Source: JAYYZW01 sp965217605 (lineage in GTDB: Bacteria > Pseudomonadota > Gammaproteobacteria > Ga0077536). From it: a stretch of DNA of 64,000 bases. The position numbers and the translations under genes were made by a program. The stretch spans positions 434,001-498,000 of the forward strand of contig CBDCJB010000004.1 in the NCBI GenBank assembly GCA_965217605.1, given 5' to 3'. Positions 1 to 9,351 of the stretch are shown here, one piece after another. Under the pieces are notes generated by a model, which was not told where the DNA came from, made no database searches, and was given only the letters and a program-made list of their open reading frames with translations. Position 1 is the first letter of the stretch. Each line of letters begins with the position of its first letter.

Positions 1-870
1 CAACCAGCGATCACGATGCGGTTCCAAGGTGAGTGTATAGCGGTAATTCTGACCCAGGGTTTCAACCGGCGCCGGCGGTCCGTTGCCGGCGTCGCCCGCC
101 GCCCAACGACGCCCATTGGTATTCCACAAGACCGGCCCACGCCAATAGAGGTTCTCGGCGCGTGGCTCGTCGCCGTGAAACTCGACCCTGAACGCGATTT
201 CATCGGATAGGCCCAGACGCGCGATCTGGCCGACCGCCATGTCTTCGCTCAAGCCGCTGACGGCGTCGAAGGCATCCTGCGGCAGGCCCCACAGGGGGCC
301 GGGCAGGCGGGGGAACAGCACGAAAGCGATCAGCATGAGTGGCATCGCCTGAACCGTCATGGCGCCGGCGTGCTTGAACATCCCGAGCGGGTGTCGATAT
401 TCGTGCGGCGTATTGAATTGGATCAACACCGTGGTCGCGGCCACGACTACGAACAACATATACAGTGCGGTTGCGATGGTTTGTGAATAAAAGAAATTGG
501 TCACGACCAGGAAGTAGCACAGGAAGGTCACGACGTAGTAATCGCGCTCACCGCGCATTTCGAGCAACTTGAGTCCGAGCAGGGCAGCGAGCAACTCAAC
601 GCCCGCTTCCCGCCCGAGTTGGCCGTGATAAGCGATGTAGATGCTGATGAAGGCCAACACCGCCACGAACTGTTTACCCACCCACAGCACGACGTGTTCC
701 CGATCCGGGAGCGGCAGGCGTTGCATCGCGCCGAGCACGCGCCACAACGCGCACCCGACGAAAGCCAGGCTCAGCATCAGCGGAAAGCGCTCCATGTGCG
801 GTAACAAGGCGAGCAGCAGGGCCGTGGTGACCCACACCACTTCACGTGTCGACAGGGTGCTCGCGTTCAT
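1..870 (-). CDS. TgpA-type membrane transglutaminase, N-terminal part (runs off window)
   Basis: The reading frame is open from an ATG at 870 to the window edge, giving the first 290 residues; the C-terminal transglutaminase domain lies outside. The visible part starts MNASTLSTREVVW and contains several hydrophobic membrane segments (for example around FVAVLAFISIYIAYHG), followed by a hydrophilic extracytoplasmic part with the PGPLWGLPQDAF and RVEFHGDEPRAENLYWRG stretches typical of DUF3488/TgpA proteins. Its ATG overlaps the TGA of the upstream DUF58 gene (ATGA), so it is the third gene of a moxR-DUF58-tgpA operon, a common proteobacterial arrangement. The family is thought to act in the cell envelope. 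Assignment rests on these N-terminal motifs and the operon, so the family call is good but the function is inferred. Confidence 0.85.
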   Translation of the reverse strand, partial: MNASTLSTREVVWVTTALLLALLPHMERFPLMLSLAFVGCALWRVLGAMQRLPLPDREHVVLWVGKQFVAVLAFISIYIAYHGQLGREAGVELLAALLGLKLLEMRGERDYYVVTFLCYFLVVTNFFYSQTIATALYMLFVVVAATTVLIQFNTPHEYRHPLGMFKHAGAMTVQAMPLMLIAFVLFPRLPGPLWGLPQDAFDAVSGLSEDMAVGQIARLGLSDEIAFRVEFHGDEPRAENLYWRGPVLWNTNGRRWAAGDAGNGPPAPVETLGQNYRYTLTLEPHRDRWL

Positions 871-1832
871 GCGGGGAGCTCGAACAAGGCCAGGGCGGCC
901 AGGCATTGAGCCCGATGGGCGGGACCGTGCCCGAACTCGATACGCGTGCCCGGGATATCGAGCCCGAACGTCGTCCCGGCGCGGCTCGCTTCCAGCGTCC
1001 ATTTAGTCAACTGGGACAAGCGCGCCTCGAGGTTTGCAATCGAACTGACGGCGTCCCAGCTCAACCAGACCCGCGCCAGAGCGGTACCCTGAAAACGCTT
1101 GATCATGAGCTCCTGCTCTTTAGCCAGCGTCTTCCAGGCGATGGCGCGGGGCGGATCGCCCGGTGTATAGGGACGCAGGCCCGCAAAATCATCGTTACCG
1201 ATCTGGTTGGCCGCACCGGTCCCGGTCGCCGCGGACTGCGCGTGGGGCATCGGCAGCCTGCCGCGTGGCGCCGGATAGACGAGGCAGCGCGCGTCCGTCT
1301 CGAAATAGGCCCAGGTGCGCAAGATGCCGAGCGGGTAAACGCTGCGTAAGCGGATACGGCGCAACTCCAGCCAACCGCGGCGCAGCGCCTCGACGGCGAT
1401 GAGCGGATTACCGTGCGCGGATGCGTTTATATTGAAGGTGGTCTCAAACTGCTCGAGATAACGCCGCGCGTCGCGGCTCAAGCCGCGCGGCCATTGACCC
1501 ACGGCGATAACGAGTCGCACGCGCTGTGATTCATTTTCAATATGACATTCGAACTGTGCGGTGTCCCCGACGAATACGGCCGGTGAGCGCACCCCTTTGA
1601 ATTCGAGCCCGGCCAGATTTCGGTAGGTGTGCAGCATCGCGACGAGAAAGAGGCCGCTCAGCAAAAAAGTGAGAAGGTAGCCCAAGGCGTTGTCGTAGTT
1701 GATGGCGCCCATCAGGATCACGACCAACATCGTGCCCAGGGTAAATCCCTGGCGCGTCGGAAAGATGTAAACGCGCCGCCGATCCAGACGTTGTGCGGGC
1801 GGGTGGACGGCGAGCGCGGCGGTTTGGTTCAA
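867..1832 (-). CDS. DUF58 domain protein
   Basis: This 321-residue protein has two hydrophobic segments near the N-terminus (TLGTMLVVILMGAINY and YLLTFLLSGLFLVAML) and a soluble part with the DUF58 signature around DFAGLRPYTPGDPPRAIAWK. DUF58 proteins commonly accompany MoxR ATPases and TgpA and are thought to work with them as a chaperone-like or envelope module; the exact role is unknown. I place the start at a TTG at 1832 that overlaps the moxR stop codon (TTGA). A longer frame continues upstream but would lie entirely inside moxR. The gene overlaps tgpA by 4 bp at its 3' end, supporting one transcript. Confidence 0.85.
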   Translation of the reverse strand: MNQTAALAVHPPAQRLDRRRVYIFPTRQGFTLGTMLVVILMGAINYDNALGYLLTFLLSGLFLVAMLHTYRNLAGLEFKGVRSPAVFVGDTAQFECHIENESQRVRLVIAVGQWPRGLSRDARRYLEQFETTFNINASAHGNPLIAVEALRRGWLELRRIRLRSVYPLGILRTWAYFETDARCLVYPAPRGRLPMPHAQSAATGTGAANQIGNDDFAGLRPYTPGDPPRAIAWKTLAKEQELMIKRFQGTALARVWLSWDAVSSIANLEARLSQLTKWTLEASRAGTTFGLDIPGTRIEFGHGPAHRAQCLAALALFELPA

Positions 1833-2785
1833 GGAATGGGAACGGCGTTCAAGAGCGATTCGGCGATGAGTGCCGGATCGTGCCGGCGTTCGTCCACGGC
1901 GGACCGCAATCGGTGTACGGCTACGCTCGGCAATACGGCTTGAACATCGTCGGGTAAGACATGGGTACGCCCGTCGGTCAGCGCCCACGCTTTGGCCGCG
2001 TGCATGAGCGCGAGGCCCGCTCGCGGCGACAAGCCGGTGGAAAACGCAGTGGTCTTGCGGCTGTAGTCGATGAGATCCTGAACGTAGTTGATCAGCGGGT
2101 CGCTGACATGCACCTGCTCGGCTTGGCCTTGAAGCGTATGTAGCAACTCCGAACCCAGCACCGGTGTCAGTTCTTCGAGGAGTTGGCGGCGATCGGCGCC
2201 GATTAACAGTGAACGTTCGGCGCGCCGGTCGGGGTAACCGAGCGACAGGCACATCAGGAAGCGGTCGAGCTGTGACTCCAGCAGTGGAAAGGTGCCGACC
2301 TGGTCTTCCGGATTCTGCGTGGCGATGACGAAAAAAGGCTTCGGCAACTGATGCGTTTCGTTCTCTATCGTGACCTGCCTTTCCTCCATGGCTTCCAACA
2401 GCGCGCTTTGCGCACGCGGCGTGGCGCGATTCACTTCGTCAGCCAGTACGACATTGGCAAAGATCGGCCCGGGATGAAATTTGAACTCGGCGTTTTCACG
2501 GTTATAGACATAAACGCCGAGGACATCGGCGGGTAATAGATCGCTCGTGAACTGCACGCGCTGAAAACTCAAGCCCACGAGTTTGGCGAGCAGATGCGCC
2601 ATCGTGGTCTTGCCGACTCCCGGCAGGTCTTCGATCAATAGATGCCCTCGCGCGAGCAGGCACGCAAGCGCGAGGCGCAACTCACGCGATTTACCGACCA
2701 CGACCCGCGACGCGGTCGTGATGACGTCGTTTACGTGCGCGCGCGCTTCATCGGCGGTGGCGTATTCTCGATTTCGAGTATCCAT
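1829..2785 (-). CDS. MoxR-type AAA+ ATPase
   Basis: The 318-residue protein has a Walker A motif (GVGKTTMA, about residue 60), a Walker B motif (VVLADEVNRA) and the family string QNPEDQVGTFPLLESQLDRF with sensor residues. MoxR ATPases are AAA+ chaperone-like enzymes that remodel or help insert cofactors into partner proteins. The partners here are probably the DUF58 and TgpA proteins encoded immediately downstream with overlapping ends. It is the first gene of the operon, and its promoter should lie in the 2786-3140 gap. Length and motifs are normal for the family. Confidence 0.92.
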   Translation of the reverse strand: MDTRNREYATADEARAHVNDVITTASRVVVGKSRELRLALACLLARGHLLIEDLPGVGKTTMAHLLAKLVGLSFQRVQFTSDLLPADVLGVYVYNRENAEFKFHPGPIFANVVLADEVNRATPRAQSALLEAMEERQVTIENETHQLPKPFFVIATQNPEDQVGTFPLLESQLDRFLMCLSLGYPDRRAERSLLIGADRRQLLEELTPVLGSELLHTLQGQAEQVHVSDPLINYVQDLIDYSRKTTAFSTGLSPRAGLALMHAAKAWALTDGRTHVLPDDVQAVLPSVAVHRLRSAVDERRHDPALIAESLLNAVPIP

Positions 2786-3140
2786 CTTGTCATTCGAACC
2801 GTTGTTCGGATACCACTATCCTGACGTCAGCACTAACGGGCGATCGAGTGGAATGCACCGATCAGGCGACCCATGATCGTCAGGGCTGCGCCCGAAGGTT
2901 GTCGCGAATCAATCATGGCTCCGTCAGATCCCCCTTAAAGTTATCGGCAGCGCGCCCGATTTCTTACCCAAAGCGGCATTGGCAGACATCGCACCATCGG
3001 TGGCCGACGACATATACTCACCTCGTCGGCCCATGAGATCAAAAGCTTAAAGGAGGCCAACCGCCGTTGCGAGCGGCGCTGTGCGATGTTGCGCACTAAT
3101 CGACACCCTTTGTGTGTAATGGGCTTGATCAGGGGAAGTC
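2786..3140. other. divergent intergenic region between moxR and sthA
   Basis: The 355 bp contain no convincing gene. They must carry the promoters of both divergent units, but no clean -35/-10 pair stands out. An isolated Shine-Dalgarno-like AAAGGAGG near 3049-3056 is followed by a GC hairpin (CGCCG...CGGCG) and a second small palindrome (GTGCG...CGCAC, about 3081-3095). A ten-codon TTG-started frame there is too short to claim as a leader peptide. Confidence 0.4.
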
Positions 3141-4526
3141 ATGAATAAATACGATTTTATCGTCATCGGCAGCGGTCCTTCGGGCCAGCGAGCGGCGATA
3201 CAGGCGGCCAAACTCGGTCACACGGTCGCGGTGATCGAGCGCTCTTTCAGTATTGGCGGGGCCTGCGTACATACCGGCACGATCCCGAGCAAGACGCTGC
3301 GCGAAGCCGTGCTGTACCTGACGGGGTGGCGCCAGCGCGGGTTCTACGGCCGGAGCTACCGAGTCAAGGAGCGGATCAGCGCCGACGATCTCATGCAGCG
3401 CCTGGACATTACGGTTCGGCACGAGATCGAGCAGCTCATGCACAAACTGAGCCGCAATTTCGTCGACATCATTGCCGGGCGCGCTGAGTTCGAATCGCCG
3501 CGTACGCTGAAGGTCGAGATCAACGAGGATGAAACCCGCACGATCGAGGCCGACAAGATCCTGATCGCGACCGGCTCCAGGCCCGTGCAGCCGCCTAATG
3601 TTTCGTTCGATGAGCCGAACATCATGGACAGCGATCACATCCTCAAGATCACCGAGATCCCGCGCACCATGGTCGTGGTCGGCGCCGGTGTGATCGGCGT
3701 CGAGTATGCCTCTATCTTGAGCGCACTCGACATCGATATAACGTTGATCGATGGCAGACGCGAGATGCTCGGATTCTTGGATCGAGAGATCGTCGATGAA
3801 TTTGCACATCATTTGCGTGACCGTGGCGTCAACCTGCGCCTCGAAGAAACGGTGGAGTCGGTCGACGTGATCGACGACAGGAACCTCGTGGTCCATCTCG
3901 CGAGCGGTAAACGCGTGCGCGCGAACATGGCCCTGTTCGCCTCGGGACGCCAGAGCAACACGGACCATCTCAGGCTGGAGAATACCGGCTTGAAACCCGA
4001 CGAGCGCGGGCGCCTGTTCGTCGACGAGTATTTCAGGACGTCGGTGGACCACATCTACGCCGCGGGCGACGTGATCGGGTTTCCAGCGCTCGCTTCGATC
4101 TCGATGGAACAGGGTCGGCAAGCGAGCATGCACGCCTTCAATCGCGTTTTCGAACCGATTTCGCACACCATGTATCCGTTCGGGATTTATGCCGTTCCGG
4201 AGATGAGCGTCGTCGGTAAGACCGAAGAAGAGTTGCGCGCGGACGGAGTCCCCTATGAAAGTGGCACGGCCCGTTTCCGTGAAACCTCGCGCGGGCAGAT
4301 CCTCGGGCTGCGCGAAGGCCTGCTGAAATTACTCGTCAATCTGGAGGACCGGCGTTTGCTCGGCGTGCACATCGTCGGCGAAGGCGCGACGGAATTGATC
4401 CACATCGGGCAGGCGGTGCTTGCGCACAGTGGCAACCTCGATTTCTTCGTGGACGCGGTGTTCAATTACCCGACGCTGGCGGAGACCTATAAGATCGCGG
4501 CCTTGGATGCGTGGAACAAATTGTAG
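3141..4526 (+). CDS. sthA: soluble pyridine nucleotide transhydrogenase
   Basis: This 461-residue flavoprotein transfers hydride between NADPH and NAD+ in the cytoplasm. It has an N-terminal FAD-binding fold (VIGSGPSGQRAA), a second NAD(P) fold (VVVGAGVIGVEYAS) and the C-terminal dimerisation domain ending in NYPTLAETYK, as in the disulfide reductase superfamily. The region GGACVHTGTIPSKTL keeps one cysteine and has threonine where disulfide reductases have the second redox cysteine; loss of that disulfide is typical of SthA and separates it from lipoamide dehydrogenase. Length is close to the E. coli enzyme (466). A GGGGAAG sequence precedes the ATG. It is a single gene convergent with pmbA. 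Confidence 0.93.
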   Translation: MNKYDFIVIGSGPSGQRAAIQAAKLGHTVAVIERSFSIGGACVHTGTIPSKTLREAVLYLTGWRQRGFYGRSYRVKERISADDLMQRLDITVRHEIEQLMHKLSRNFVDIIAGRAEFESPRTLKVEINEDETRTIEADKILIATGSRPVQPPNVSFDEPNIMDSDHILKITEIPRTMVVVGAGVIGVEYASILSALDIDITLIDGRREMLGFLDREIVDEFAHHLRDRGVNLRLEETVESVDVIDDRNLVVHLASGKRVRANMALFASGRQSNTDHLRLENTGLKPDERGRLFVDEYFRTSVDHIYAAGDVIGFPALASISMEQGRQASMHAFNRVFEPISHTMYPFGIYAVPEMSVVGKTEEELRADGVPYESGTARFRETSRGQILGLREGLLKLLVNLEDRRLLGVHIVGEGATELIHIGQAVLAHSGNLDFFVDAVFNYPTLAETYKIAALDAWNKL

Positions 4527-4539
4527 GGCGGTTCCGCAT

Positions 4540-5886
4540 TCAACTACCGGCAATGGTCATGTGATCGATCAAGATCGATCCGGTGCGAATCGTGCCCCGC
4601 GTGTCGATGTCGTTGCCGACCTCCACGATCCCTTTGAGAATGGTTTTGAGATTTCCAGCGATGGTGATCTCCTCGACCGCATGGACGATTTCGCCGCCTT
4701 CGACGAGAAAACCGCTTGCGCCGCGCGAATAATCGCCCGTGACGGCGTTCACACCGAAGCCCATGAGCTCGGTAACCACGAGCGCTCGATCGAGGCCGGC
4801 TATCAGGCCATCTAAATCGCGCTCGCCGTGGTTGATGAGTAGATTGTGCACGCCACCGGCATTGCCCGTGGGCTTGAGCCCCAGGCGCCGGGCCGAGTAG
4901 GCGCCCAGTAGATACGTTGTCAGACGCCCCTGCTCCACGATGGGTTTACTGAAAGTCGCCACGCCGTCGCTGTCGAAAGGCGCGCTGCCGATCGCGCTTG
5001 GGAGGTGTGGCTCCTCACGCAGGGTGAGCGATTCGGTCATGACCGAATCGCCCAACGCGTCGAGAAGAAACGACGCGCGGCGATACTGGGCCGGTCCCGA
5101 GATCGCGCCGATCGCATGCCCGATGAGAGACGACGCCACCTTGGCCTCGAACACGACCGGCATTTCGGTCGTGTCGATCTTGCGGGCGCCGAGCCGCGCG
5201 ACGGTGCGTCGCGCGGCCGTCGTACCGACCGACTGCGGCGAATCGAGCTCGGCGGCATTGCGTGCCGCACTGTACCAATAGTCGCGCTGCATGCCGCCGG
5301 CATCTTCGGCGATCATGACGGCGCTCAGACTGTGCTGCGTACCCCGATAGGCGGCGTGAAATCCGTGGCTGTTGGCGTAGGCGCGTGCGCCGCGATAGCG
5401 GTTTACGCTGCAACCATCGGATTGCTTGATCGCGGCATCGAATCCCAGCGCTGCGTCCTCACATTCGAGCGCGAGCTCGATGCCAGGTTCGGCGTCGAGC
5501 GCCCATGGATAGTCCAGCGCGAGATCCGGCACTTCGGTGGCCAGGTATTCGGGCTCGGCGAGCCCCGCGTAGGTGTCCGGCTCGGCGTAATCGGCGATGC
5601 GTTTCGCGGCGGCGACGCTGTCCACCAATGCCTGCGTCGAAAAATCGGACGTCGTCGCCGTGCCTTTGCGGCCACCATCGAAGACGGTAACCGCGAGTGA
5701 TTTGTCGCGCTGGTGTTCGATCGTTTCGCACGCGCCACCGCGCACGGTGATCGACAATCCCTCGCCCGCGGAAACCGCAACCTCGACACCGTCCACGCCG
5801 AGTTTCACGGCGCTCGCCACGGTATCTTCCGCGAGCTGATCGAGGATGTCCGGCGATGCGAATTCGTGCGATTGAATAGCCGTCAT
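4540..5886 (-). CDS. pmbA: metalloprotease-like protein PmbA (TldE)
   Basis: The 448-residue protein has the length of E. coli PmbA (450). It shows the PmbA/TldD C-terminal signature: GNAGGVHNLLI, then GVNAVTGDYSRGASGFLVEG and a terminal GSILIDHMTIAGS. PmbA pairs with TldD in a cytoplasmic protease complex that processes modified peptides and degrades the CcdA antitoxin; PmbA itself lacks the HExxxH zinc motif, and none is seen here. tldD is not in the window. The gene runs toward sthA and is divergent from uvrD, with a REP palindrome in the gap to uvrD. Confidence 0.93.
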   Translation of the reverse strand: MTAIQSHEFASPDILDQLAEDTVASAVKLGVDGVEVAVSAGEGLSITVRGGACETIEHQRDKSLAVTVFDGGRKGTATTSDFSTQALVDSVAAAKRIADYAEPDTYAGLAEPEYLATEVPDLALDYPWALDAEPGIELALECEDAALGFDAAIKQSDGCSVNRYRGARAYANSHGFHAAYRGTQHSLSAVMIAEDAGGMQRDYWYSAARNAAELDSPQSVGTTAARRTVARLGARKIDTTEMPVVFEAKVASSLIGHAIGAISGPAQYRRASFLLDALGDSVMTESLTLREEPHLPSAIGSAPFDSDGVATFSKPIVEQGRLTTYLLGAYSARRLGLKPTGNAGGVHNLLINHGERDLDGLIAGLDRALVVTELMGFGVNAVTGDYSRGASGFLVEGGEIVHAVEEITIAGNLKTILKGIVEVGNDIDTRGTIRTGSILIDHMTIAGS

Positions 5887-5960
5887 GAACGTTATCGTAA
5901 CGCTTCGCCGCTTCCGCGGCGATGCCGGTTACACTAAACACGTGTCTAGATCAAAATCGT

Positions 5961-6027
5961 ATTCGCCCGCAAGCGGGCTCCTACGACGCCAGAAAATGAC
6001 TCCGTAGGAGCCCGCTTACGGGCGAAT
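5961..6027. repeat. REP-like palindrome, copy 1
   Basis: Two inverted arms of about 25 bp (5961-5985 and 6003-6027) have the core ATTCGCCCGCAAGCGGGCTC and its near-perfect complement, each arm itself containing a GCCCGC/GCGGGC palindrome. The same core recurs at 26858-26919. The layout matches extragenic REP/BIME repeats. The right arm ends inside an in-frame ATG upstream of uvrD, which argues against that ATG as the uvrD start. Confidence 0.85.
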
Positions 6028-6043
6028 GAAAACCGTAGCAGAT

Positions 6044-8200
6044 ATGACGGACGACGCGATCCTATCAACGCTCAACGAACGCCAACGCGAAGCGGTTACG
6101 TCGACCGCGCCCCAGGTGTTGGTGCTCGCCGGCGCCGGTAGCGGTAAGACGCGCGTATTGGTCCACCGCGTCGCCTGGTATCTGCACACGGGGCAGGCGT
6201 CTCCCCGCGGGATCCTGGCGGTTACCTTCACGAATAAGGCGGCCGCAGAAATGCGCAGCCGCATCGAGGCCCTCAACCAGCGGCCGATCGGGGGAATGTG
6301 GGTCGGCACCTTTCACAATATCGCGCATCGGATATTGCGGGCGCATTGGCGTGAAGCCGATCTGCCCGAAGGATTCCAGATCATCGACAGCGAAGACCAG
6401 CAACGGGTGATTCGGCGCACGATCCGCAGCCTCAATCTCGATGACAACGAATGGCCGCCGAAAGAAGCGCAGTGGTTTATTAACGCGCGTAAGGACGAAG
6501 GGCTGCGCCCGGGGCATATCGATGATTTTGGCGACGGCGCGCTGCGCACGTTCATTGACATTTACGCGGCTTACGAGGAAGCGTGCACCCGCTCGGGCCT
6601 GGTGGATTTCGCCGAGCTCTTGCTGCGCGCCCACGAACTGTGGCAATCGACACCCGGACTGCTGCGGCACTACCGGGAACGCTTCTGGAACGTGCTGGTG
6701 GATGAATTCCAGGACACCAATACCATTCAATACGCGTGGCTCAAGCAGTTGGTGGGTGACGACGGGAATATCTTCGTGGTGGGCGATGACGATCAGTCGA
6801 TATACAGCTGGCGTGGCGCGCAAGTCCAGAATATGCAGCGGTTCCGGGAGCACTTTGCCGGGCACGCACTGATACGCCTGGAACAGAATTACCGATCGAC
6901 GGCCAATATTCTGAACGCCGCCAACGCCCTGATTGCGAATAATCCCACGCGCCTGGGCAAGGAGCTGTGGACCGACAGCGACAACGGCGAACCCTTGACG
7001 CTCTATGCGGCCTACAACGATCTCGACGAAGCGAGGTTCTGCGTGGATCGCATCCTGCAATGGCGCGAGGTCGGTGGGCGATTGTCCGAATGCGCCGTGC
7101 TCTACCGGGTCAGCGCACAGTCGCGCGTGTTGGAGGACGCGTTGCGTCAGTCCGATTTGCCCTACCGCGTTTACGGCGGTTTCCGATTTTACGAACGTGC
7201 GGAGATAAAGGACGCGTTGGCCTACCTGCGGCTGGCGACGATGCGCGGCGATGACGCCGCTTTCGAGCGCATCGTCAACACGCCGACCCGCGGCATCGGC
7301 GAGCGCAGCGTCGAAGCCGTGCGAAACGTAGCCCGGCGCGAGCGGGTGCCGCTGTGGGAGGCCGTGCGTCGCCTCGTCGAAACAAAGGAATTGACGGCGC
7401 GCGCGCTGGGTGCGCTCGGCCGATTCATGGAATTGATCGACCGAATGAGTGTCATGGTTGGCGAATTGGCGCTGCCCGAGCTGCTGGAGCACGTGATCGA
7501 GACGAGCGGGCTCATCGATCATTACCGCAAGGAAAAAGGCGAGCGCGGACTCGACCGCATCGAAAACCTGGAAGAACTCATCGCCGCGGCGCGCGATTAC
7601 GAACCGGCCGAAGAAGACGCAGATATACCGCTGGTCGCGACGTTTTTAACCCATGCTGCGCTCGAATCGGGCGAAGGTCAGGCGGAGGACTTCGAGGACG
7701 GCGTGCAGCTCATGACCCTGCATTCAGCCAAAGGCCTCGAATTCCCCCAGGTGTTTCTCGTCGGCCTCGAAGAGGGGCTCTTTCCGCATCGACGGTCCAG
7801 TAACGATCCCGATCAACTCGAGGAAGAACGCCGCCTGTGCTACGTCGGGATGACGCGCGCCATGCACAAGCTCGTAATCACCCACGCCGAGTCACGGCGC
7901 CTGCACGGGTCTGAATATTATCCCCAGCCGTCACGCTTCCTGCGCGAAATTCCCACCGCCATGATTGAAGAAGTGCGCCTCGGCGGACGCGTGAGCTCCG
8001 GGCGGTCGTCGGTCTTGAGCGACGACGGCGATAACGCATACGGCCTGGAACTGGGGCAGCGCGTCGTCCACAAGATCTTCGGCGAGGGCGTGATCCTGCA
8101 TCTCGAAGGCCGCGGCGACCACTCGCGCGTACAGGTCAATTTCGAAACGGAAGGCATCAAGTGGCTGGTCGCCGCCTATGCCGGCCTGGAAGTGAAATAG
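6044..8200 (+). CDS. uvrD: DNA helicase II UvrD
   Basis: This superfamily I helicase is 718 residues from the chosen start (E. coli 720). Motifs in order: LNERQREAV Q-motif region, Walker A GAGSGKTRVLVHR, Walker B DEFQDTN, QSIYSWRGA, LEQNYRS, MTLHSAKGLEF and CYVGMTRA. It unwinds DNA in nucleotide-excision and mismatch repair. The C-terminal end (VHKIFGEGVILHLEGRG...KWLVAAYAGL) matches the UvrD tail with its Tudor-like domain and favours UvrD over Rep or PcrA. I use the ATG at 6044 because the upstream in-frame ATG at 6026 lies in the REP palindrome and the resulting N-terminus aligns with the family. Confidence 0.95.
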   Translation: MTDDAILSTLNERQREAVTSTAPQVLVLAGAGSGKTRVLVHRVAWYLHTGQASPRGILAVTFTNKAAAEMRSRIEALNQRPIGGMWVGTFHNIAHRILRAHWREADLPEGFQIIDSEDQQRVIRRTIRSLNLDDNEWPPKEAQWFINARKDEGLRPGHIDDFGDGALRTFIDIYAAYEEACTRSGLVDFAELLLRAHELWQSTPGLLRHYRERFWNVLVDEFQDTNTIQYAWLKQLVGDDGNIFVVGDDDQSIYSWRGAQVQNMQRFREHFAGHALIRLEQNYRSTANILNAANALIANNPTRLGKELWTDSDNGEPLTLYAAYNDLDEARFCVDRILQWREVGGRLSECAVLYRVSAQSRVLEDALRQSDLPYRVYGGFRFYERAEIKDALAYLRLATMRGDDAAFERIVNTPTRGIGERSVEAVRNVARRERVPLWEAVRRLVETKELTARALGALGRFMELIDRMSVMVGELALPELLEHVIETSGLIDHYRKEKGERGLDRIENLEELIAAARDYEPAEEDADIPLVATFLTHAALESGEGQAEDFEDGVQLMTLHSAKGLEFPQVFLVGLEEGLFPHRRSSNDPDQLEEERRLCYVGMTRAMHKLVITHAESRRLHGSEYYPQPSRFLREIPTAMIEEVRLGGRVSSGRSSVLSDDGDNAYGLELGQRVVHKIFGEGVILHLEGRGDHSRVQVNFETEGIKWLVAAYAGLEVK

Positions 8201-8213
8201 AGGAATCGGTTCG

Positions 8214-9335
8214 ATGTACCCAATGTTCGGAACAAAGTTGCGTGCGACACCGGTTTATCCGCTCCTCATTGCGGCGATTCTGGTGGGGTGCGGCGGAGAT
8301 GAGCTCAGCGATACCGCTGTGCCGCCGGACGATCGCAGATTCAACTGGAAGATGGTGACGTCCGTTCCCCCCAACTTGCCCGTCAATCGGGAGACCGTGC
8401 AGAAATTTGCCAAGGACGTCGAAGTCATGAGCCGCGGCCGATTGAAGATCAAGGTCTTCGAAGGCGGTGAATTGATCCCGTCTTTGCAAGCGTTCGATGC
8501 GGTGTCACAGGGTACGGTCGAACTCGCCCATTCGGGTTCTTACTATTGGGCCGGCAAGGTCCCGGCGGCGCAGTTCATGGCGGCCGTGCCGTTCGGTATG
8601 AAATCGAACGGGATGTTGGCCTGGTTGTACGGCGGCGACGGGCTCGAGTTGTGGCGCGAAATCTACGCGCCCTTCGGCGTGATCCCTTTCCCGATGGGTA
8701 ATACCGGCATGCAGATGGGCGGGTGGTTCAATAAGAAGATCGAATCGATCGACGATATCCAAGGGCTCAAGATGCGTATACCCGGATTGGGCGGCAAGGT
8801 GCTGGCCAAAGCCGGCGGCAATCCCGTGTTGATGTCGGGTGCGGAGATATACACGGCGCTCGAGCGCGGAACGATCGATGCGACGGAATGGGTCGGCCCG
8901 CTGCACGACGTGCGCTTCGGCCTCGACCGCGCGGCAAAATATTACTATTACCCAGGTTGGCACGAGCCGGGAACCCAGCTCGAATTGATCGTCAACGCCA
9001 AAGCCTGGGCCGAGCTACCCGGAGACTTGCAGCGGATCGTCGAAAACGCGGCCGCGGGCGCGGCGCTTTACATGTACGCGCATATGGAGGTCGGGAACGC
9101 GCAAACGTTGCGCAAGCTCATCGAATCGAATCACGTCGAAGTACTCGAGTTCCCGCCCGACGTCATCGATAAACTCGCCGCCTTGACCGCGCAAGCCCTG
9201 GCGGAAGAAGCGGATAAGGACGCATCGTTCGCCAAAGTGCTCGCGGCTTATGAGTCGTTTCGCGAAGGTCGGCGAGAGTGGGAGGCGGTAACCGATGGAG
9301 CGTATCGAAGCGCCCACGATTACGAGTTGAAATAA
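8214..9335 (+). CDS. TRAP transporter substrate-binding lipoprotein (DctP/TakP type)
   Basis: The 373-residue protein begins with a lipoprotein signal peptide ending in a lipobox (AAILVGCGG), followed by a DctP-type domain with family landmarks such as FEGGELIPSLQAFDAVSQGT, the substrate-region stretch IQGLKMRIPGLGGKV, and EIYTALERGTIDATEWVGP. The last motif and the aromatic YYYYPGWHEPG segment resemble binding proteins for 2-oxo acids (TakP type). It should capture an organic acid in the periplasm for a TRAP membrane pair. No small or large membrane subunit is encoded nearby, so it is an orphan binding protein within this window. The substrate is inferred only by resemblance. Confidence 0.85.
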   Translation: MYPMFGTKLRATPVYPLLIAAILVGCGGDELSDTAVPPDDRRFNWKMVTSVPPNLPVNRETVQKFAKDVEVMSRGRLKIKVFEGGELIPSLQAFDAVSQGTVELAHSGSYYWAGKVPAAQFMAAVPFGMKSNGMLAWLYGGDGLELWREIYAPFGVIPFPMGNTGMQMGGWFNKKIESIDDIQGLKMRIPGLGGKVLAKAGGNPVLMSGAEIYTALERGTIDATEWVGPLHDVRFGLDRAAKYYYYPGWHEPGTQLELIVNAKAWAELPGDLQRIVENAAAGAALYMYAHMEVGNAQTLRKLIESNHVEVLEFPPDVIDKLAALTAQALAEEADKDASFAKVLAAYESFREGRREWEAVTDGAYRSAHDYELK

Positions 9336-9351
9336 GTCTCCTGTCCCCGAA

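Noticed and set aside
1833..2252. Upstream extension of the DUF58 frame
   Set aside because: It lies entirely within moxR in another frame and shows no domain; the TTG at 1832 gives a normal-length protein.
3075..3110. Short leader peptide (TTG start, ten codons) after AAAGGAGG upstream of sthA
   Set aside because: Too short, non-ATG, and no attenuator-like structure that depends on it.
3129..4166. 345-residue minus-strand frame opposite sthA
   Set aside because: Shadow; Arg/His/Asp-rich composition with no recognisable domain, while sthA is complete.
6065..7522. 485-residue minus-strand frame opposite uvrD
   Set aside because: Shadow of a high-GC gene; uvrD motifs are complete on the plus strand.
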